From Ulota crispa (Eukaryota > Streptophyta > Bryopsida > Orthotrichales > Orthotrichaceae), in contig OY987251.1 in the NCBI GenBank assembly GCA_963920765.1, positions 12,589,219-12,653,218 on the forward strand: a DNA stretch of 64,000 bases. The letters run 5' to 3'. The notes beneath the pieces were generated by a model. That model saw only the letters and a program-made list of their open reading frames with translations, made no database searches and had not been told where the DNA came from. A program made the translations under genes and the position numbers. Within the stretch, counting starts at the first letter, position 1. Every line of letters begins with the position of its first letter. Positions 58,671-64,000 of the stretch are shown in pieces.

Positions 58671-59191
58671 ACAATTAACCTCACTTGTCACAAAAACCAT
58701 TAAATTAAGCAAAAAATGATTAAAATAAAAGACAACATGACGTGATTAAATAAGCAAGAAACAATTAAAATAAACAAAACGATAAGCGTGATTAGAATAA
58801 ACCATTAAAATAAACAACAAACAAATCATGATTAAAGCCTTCACCCTTAACTTATGTGTTTGAAGTGGGCCCAAAGGGTGCACAGGTCCACTAGTAATCA
58901 TATAATATAAAAGGAATTCCAATTTTTTGAAAGTTGTAAGAAACTCCCCTTACGATTGCTTTAGTAACACATTGTAATGCATATACCATAAAGTACATCT
59001 TTCTATCTATGATTGCTTCTAAATGAAGATGTTGTTAAATTTCAAATGCGCATATTTTCTTTAGATCTGACATCAGTTGTTTTTCTAAAAAGAATTCAAA
59101 TTATACTTTTACAAAAAAATCCACAATGCATTGCATTTAGTTATTACTGTGCTAGAAGTTTTTGTATGCACGTAACGTACATATTTCTATA
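58671..59191. other. Unassigned sequence
   Basis: Contains several 'aaacaattaaaataa'-like repeats of 'gattaaa' (58680-58850); otherwise nothing. Confidence 0.35.
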
Positions 59192-60334
59192 GAAAATTGA
59201 TATGTGTGCACTTGAGATTTGATATATGTACACTACTTAATGAGAGGTAAAGTAGAGGTCAATTTTAGATGTTTATCATCAACAAGTTGAATTTGGAAAG
59301 TTTGAATTCAGATTTGGATTTAGAGATTTTAATCTAGTTTAGAATCACAAAAGAGGTTACAATTGAACAATGTTTAGTGGTAAAACTTAGATAGGGGTGA
59401 ATGTTACTTTTATTCTTGTTTGTATAAAAAACTAGGCTTTTCTATTGGGCATTGTTCAATTGCTACCTTATAAACTAAATCAAGGTCTCTAAATCCAAAT
59501 TTGAATTCCAACTTTCCAAATTCAACTTGATGATGGTAAATATCTAAAATTCATCCCCCATTTTGCTTATGGGTGATTGCAAGAATGACCTGTACTACAT
59601 AATGTCCCCCTCACCTTGTGCTGCTTGTTTTTTGCTTGTAATTTTTGCTAAAGAAGTCATATTGACTTATTCTTTTAGATTAACATGAACATGCAAGTTA
59701 TTGACGTTCATTGATTTTTTGGTGTTTTTTAAAATTATTTTGTTATTTTTATGCAACCTCCAAACAGGTGTCTACCTTAGCCAATTTGGGGGTTTTTTGT
59801 ACTATTTTGGGTCCAAAAAAGCTTTTCTAGGGCTATAAACTAGGGATGTTGTTTATGGAGCATGCTTACACGCATCAGTAGAAGAATTTTGCAAAATTAT
59901 AAATTCCATGGCATCTACATTGTCTTAAAGTGGGCGTCCTATCTCCCTTCATTGGCAAAATACAAAGAAATTCCTCAGCAAAGCAATTGTACCATGTAAA
60001 TGTGTTTAATGGGTTCTCAAACAGTCATTTTTTTTTTTTTTTTTGAATTATTTTACTATTTTCTAAAAAGCAAGAAAGAAATTGGCTTTTTAAGGTGATT
60101 TTGTTTTGCGCATAACTTTTAGAATAAAAAATTTCTAGGTCTGAATTTTCACAAATATGCTATCTTAAGTGCTTAACAAATTTTCCGTATTTTATTTTAT
60201 TTTTAAAAAAATTATTCCAAAAGCTCAGAAGTACTATTAGTACTACCAATACTAAGGGTGTTTGAGGTAAAACAAAGAGGTCATTCTTGCAACTACCCTT
60301 ATATCAAACCCTAAGTGTGCACATATCAATTCTC
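59192..60334. mobile_element. Foldback element P2 with 8-bp duplication
   Basis: Ends GAAAATTGATATGTGTGCAC and GTGTGCACATATCAATTCTC, flanked by TTTCTATA (59184-59191, 60335-60342). Inverted arms 59265-59400 and 59455-59560 match those of P1. It is interrupted by a 728-bp element. Confidence 0.87.
59571..60298. mobile_element. 728-bp TIR element nested in P2
   Basis: Ends GGGTGATTGCAAGAATGACC and GGTCATTCTTGCAACTACCC are inverted repeats, flanked by TTAT (59567-59570, 60299-60302). Rejoining the flanks restores the P2 right end (gcttatatcaaacc). It contains a poly-T run at about 60029-60045. Superfamily unclear. Confidence 0.82.
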
Positions 60335-60410
60335 TTTCTATATATCACACATTAGCAAACATGGTCCTTCAAATTTTTCAAAATGTGTTGTGTAAAACAA
60401 ATTTAAATAA

Positions 60411-60817
60411 GGGAATTGATATGTGCACATTGGGAATTGATATATGCACACCCCCAAGGGTACTTTATAGATTCCTACCATGACAAAGCTAAATTTGAGA
60501 ATATTGAATTTAGATTTGGACTTAGAGACCATGATTTAGTCTAGAACCATAAAGAAGATTGCAATTGAACAACACCCATTGAAAAAGCTTAGCTAGGGGG
60601 AAAAGTGTTACTTTTACTTTTGTTTGTATAAAAAGATAATTTTTTCATTGGGTGTTGTTTAAGTGCAACCTTTTTATGGTTCTAGATTAAATTATGGTCT
60701 TTGAGTCCAAATTTGAATTCAAAATTCTCAAATTCAGCTTTTTGATGGTAGAAATCTATAATTTACCCACTAGGGGGGGTGCATATATCAACCCTAGGTG
60801 TGCACATATCAATTTCC
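60411..60817. mobile_element. Foldback element P3
   Basis: Ends GGGAATTGATATGTGCACA and GTGTGCACATATCAATTTCC, flanked by TTAAATAA and TAAAATAA (one mismatch in eight). Arms match those of P1 and P2. There is no minisatellite; only two terminal units occur at each end. Confidence 0.86.
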
Positions 60818-60852
60818 TAAAATAATTATACAAGATCATCTTTTGCTTTAAA

Positions 60853-61046
60853 CACTAGAAGAAAAACAAGGATAAACGACTCCACAAATCACAACGACTA
60901 GGTCACCAGAACTGCCTTCCAACTACACAAACAACTGCACAACAACTACACAATTAGATTGTAGTTGTGCAAATGTTGTGGAGTTGTTGTGCAATTGCAA
61001 GGCAGTTCTGGTGACCTAGTCGTTTATCCTTGTTTTTCTTCTAGTG
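60853..61046. mobile_element. CACTA-type MITE, 194-bp near-perfect hairpin
   Basis: Ends CACTAGAAGAAAAACAAGGA and its exact complement ending TTCTTCTAGTG, flanked by AAA (60850-60852, 61047-61049). The arms extend through 'acgactaggtcaccagaact' with near-perfect pairing. Confidence 0.9.
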
Positions 61047-61106
61047 AAACAGAATAGTGCATTTGGATGCATATACAAATGATGAAATTGTTTTCTACAA
61101 ATTTAA

Positions 61107-62244
61107 CCCTTGAAGGGCCTTTGGGCTCTAGAGCTACGGTATCAAATATAGTTGTCATCAATATTCAGAAGTTTGAATTAATTAGAAATTAAGTGTTACA
61201 ACCATACATATTAACCCCTTAGGGCCAGAGGAGGCAGAAATTGACTTCTTAGGTTTTGAAATTAAGTTTAGGGTGTGTCACCAATTTTGGATCATGGGTT
61301 GACCAGTTACAAACATGTAAGGAATGAAGTCTATTTTCACGAGCACTTGTTTAATCAAAGTTTGGAATTGCATCTTGTTGTAGAGAGAGTGATTGATTAG
61401 AAGGGGTATCAGAAAATTTGAATGTTTAGTACAAATCACTCACTAAAATACCAACAAGAGGATGATGTCACTTGGTGTCTTTAGGAACCAAGTAAATATT
61501 GCCTTGACAACAATCAATCCAATTATTCTTTGGCTTTGTACCCCCTACTTAAGCATTTAAATCCTTTTAGCATTGCACGGTTAAAATCACTTACATATTG
61601 TCACACTTCTTTTGAAAAAACACATGGTCGTAGATCAATACTATTCAAATAATTTCTTTGATTGGATTTTCTAACCATGCAAATCTTATTTTTCTTAAAA
61701 TGATCAAAATTTCATGATCTTTTCCACAATTTTTGCACGCTAACCACCCATGCCTTTCCTTCATTGAATACAACAAACGGTACAACTTTTTCCCAAAATC
61801 CCAAGTCCAAGCCCTTCAACATATCACATATAAGAAAAGTGCACAATTTCAAAATCTAATTCTAAAGTAGTTGCTTGTAGAAGCCATTCATTTAACTTGT
61901 ACAATCCAAACTTAATCTAATGCACCACCTTTCACTTAACCGATGCAGCACATATCACAAGCAGATAGGTCCAAAAAATTTACTTGCTTATCTTCCAAGA
62001 CCGCAACTTACATTGGTACGATTGGATTGTGCTTTTTAAACATTTGAATTAATTGCTAAAAAGTCTGAAGCAATTAGTTTTTCCAAAAGAACAACAAGCT
62101 TGGAAAGCAAGCGACTCTAAAGGGTTAAAAGGTTGTATGATGATGGGTGCATATATTTTTTTGAAAAACCCCTAGAGTAGCTCAAATATGTTTGTACGTA
62201 TGGTCATACATATGGCCGCAAATGGCATTTGGGCCCTTCAAGGG
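61107..62244. mobile_element. TTAA-flanked element, outer copy
   Basis: TTAA at 61103-61106 and 62245-62248. Ends CCCTTGAAGGGCCTTTGGG and TTTGGGCCCTTCAAGGG. It contains a second TTAA element. Confidence 0.75.
61215..62124. mobile_element. TTAA-flanked element, inner copy
   Basis: TTAA at 61211-61214 and 62125-62128. Ends CCCCTTAGGGCCAGAGG and GCGACTCTAAAGGG. The inverted repeat is imperfect. The 910-bp length matches family A, but the interior differs. Confidence 0.6.
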
Positions 62245-62248
62245 TTAA

Positions 62249-64000
62249 GACAAATTTTTATCATTTTAACCCCTAAACCACAAAAATTTGTTTAACAGTC
62301 AATGAAAGTTTGGGTAGGTTCCTTTGAAGTCAAATTTTGGCGGCTGTTTTTGAAATTTGGAAACAATGTGCACACAATCAATACCTTTGTGAGGAAAAAA
62401 AAAACTCCAATCAAATGCTCAATTAAAAATTACCCTGCCCAAAAGAATTTGAGGATCTTTGGAGAAACTTATGCTAAAACTCTCATTAACTTTTTGAAAT
62501 TTGACATGTATGTACATAAAAAAATCTTGTTTCCTATCGAATTTCAACCAATTAAAAAATAGCAAATTTATACAAACTCGCTCAATTGGTCAATGAATAT
62601 ATAAAAATATAAAAGCATTTTCACAAAAAATAAAGAAGTATGGAAGTCAATTTGTGCAAAAATAACCTAAATATTAGAAGAGTATACTACATTACGGCTT
62701 TTAATGGTGCTGCCTATCTCCAACTCCAAAGTATTGTCTTCAATTTTCAAACCCTAATCTTGAATTGTGTACAAAAGGTAGTGAAAAGGGGGGAAGAAGA
62801 GGAGTAAGTGAAGAGAGCTGAAAGGGTAAACTTGTCTTGATGTTGAAAATAAACCAAAAAGGTAAGACTAACATGCAGATGATGAATAACAACAGCATAA
62901 AATATTCAAACAACATGTTGTCTCGGCTCTCACAGGTTGAATACTTGCATAGTTTTGTCTCCTTTAGCGATACATTGTTCACATCGTGTACTAGCTGCGT
63001 GATCACCCTCGCTCGATATGATACGTTTCTTGCGCAAACATAGTAGGCAAGACCCTACACAACTTTGTCTCCTCCAATAACACATTGCTCACATTGTGTA
63101 CCACCAATGTATTTACCCGCACTTGATACGGCATGTTTTTTGCTCAAACAAACTAAAAATAAATGATGGAGAAAACACCGACTAATAATAAAGTTGTTAA
63201 ATCTAAATACTTTTAGAGCAAAGAAAGAGAAGGAAGTTACAAACAACAAGAGAGCTTTTACATGCAAACACACTCAAAGTAATGAGGGGACAAACAATGG
63301 ACTTGAATTAGCAACTATATCTAGAAATACACGCAAAAGAAAGACAAAACTACATAAGCATTTGAGAAAAAAAAAGTGACTTTGCAGAGCTCCGCAATGC
63401 ATGATTGTCTTCCCCAACATGGCAATAATTCAACAAATTTGATGTCACAAATGGACAAGAGATCCTCTGTCCGTCTAATAAAGTCAATTTTAAGGTTGAT
63501 TTTTGAATAAAGCACTTTCTATTTCTAATTTTGACATATCAACATTTCATTTTATTGAAGTATCTCAATTCAATATACTCATTAGATTCTACATTTTGGG
63601 TCATATTTAAAGTAGATTTTCAAATTATTTCAGTTATTAAATAGGGCCTTATTAGACAAGATTGTCACTCATACTTGACATTTGTCATGAGCAACATTAG
63701 ATTTCAGATAGATAACACAACAACTAGACTCCAAAATCTGTCCAACAAAACAACGCTGCCGCAAGGTGCTAAGATTTGTGATTTTTGACAGTTTTTATCA
63801 TCTGAATCTTTTCACCTTTTTTCTTTTCATTTTTAAAACTTTTTTTTAGTGATCCCAGCATTTGTACAACTGTACTCATCATTGATACACTTACCATTTC
63901 TCCTTGAAGGTCTTACTTTAACTCCAAAAAACCTATGAATTTAAGCCCTAAATGTTTAATGCCTTTTAGAGCTTCTTAAAATGTCCATAAATTTGAACAA
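62249..64000. other. Unassigned intergenic sequence to window end
   Basis: A lone TTAA-CCCCTAAA end at 62266 has no partner that I could find. A direct repeat, 'acattg.tcaca..gtgtac', occurs at 62973 and 63081. Short frames have no recognised domain. Confidence 0.35.

Noticed and set aside
61215..62124. Assignment of the inner 61-62 kb element to family A
   Set aside because: Length and TTAA flanks fit, but the interior lacks the family A blocks, so it is listed separately.
1..64000. Prokaryotic systems (CRISPR, operons, phage) or organelle DNA
   Set aside because: The gene has a spliceosomal intron, there is no dense coding, and the repeats are eukaryotic transposons. I saw no plastid or mitochondrial gene.

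Overview
This window looks like nuclear DNA of a land plant. The one convincing gene encodes a CYP78A-type cytochrome P450, a family known from land plants, and it is split by a short GT-AG intron. The rest is AT-rich intergenic DNA packed with short non-autonomous transposons. There is no rRNA, CRISPR array, operon or bacterial-style gene arrangement. I cannot name the species. The repeat types and gene-poor layout would suit a moss, lycophyte, fern or other large repeat-rich plant genome.

Layout. 1-4.7 kb: one TTAA-flanked repeat, a hairpin MITE and other small MITEs around an unexplained GC-rich patch. 4996-6749, minus strand: the P450 gene. 7.4-22 kb: scattered MITEs in otherwise featureless sequence. 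22.3-31.9 kb: a dense stack of nested insertions, including three back-to-back foldback elements (26.3-29.1 kb). 33-44 kb: a run of about seven ~930-bp TTAA elements, two of them head-to-tail, with Tourist-like hairpins and a GC-rich patch. 44-52 kb: further MITE families. 52.3-56.0 kb: a TTAA element split by a 2.9-kb TG...CA element. 58-62.2 kb: a cluster of foldback elements, one carrying a 21-bp minisatellite, plus a CACTA-type MITE and two TTAA elements, one inside the other. 62.2-64 kb: nothing recognisable.

The main result is transposon archaeology read from the sequence. (1) Several unrelated-looking families share the terminus TTAA-CCCCTAAA...TTTAGGGG-TTAA. Insertions inside the arms of two inverted repeats, compared with the uninterrupted opposite arms, give filled and empty sites and show that TTAA (once TCAA) is the target. 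This is the piggyBac signature, but no transposase is present. (2) Another group shares TA-AGGTA...TACCT-TA. (3) Three tandem foldbacks separated only by single TA dinucleotides sit inside one copy of that group. (4) CACTA-type MITEs have 3-bp duplications, foldbacks have 8-bp duplications, and an LTR-like 2.9-kb element has a 5-bp duplication.

Apart from the P450 I support only one very tentative short ORF (37.7 kb). Most other open frames are chance frames or lie inside repeats; several of those I checked have no ATG.
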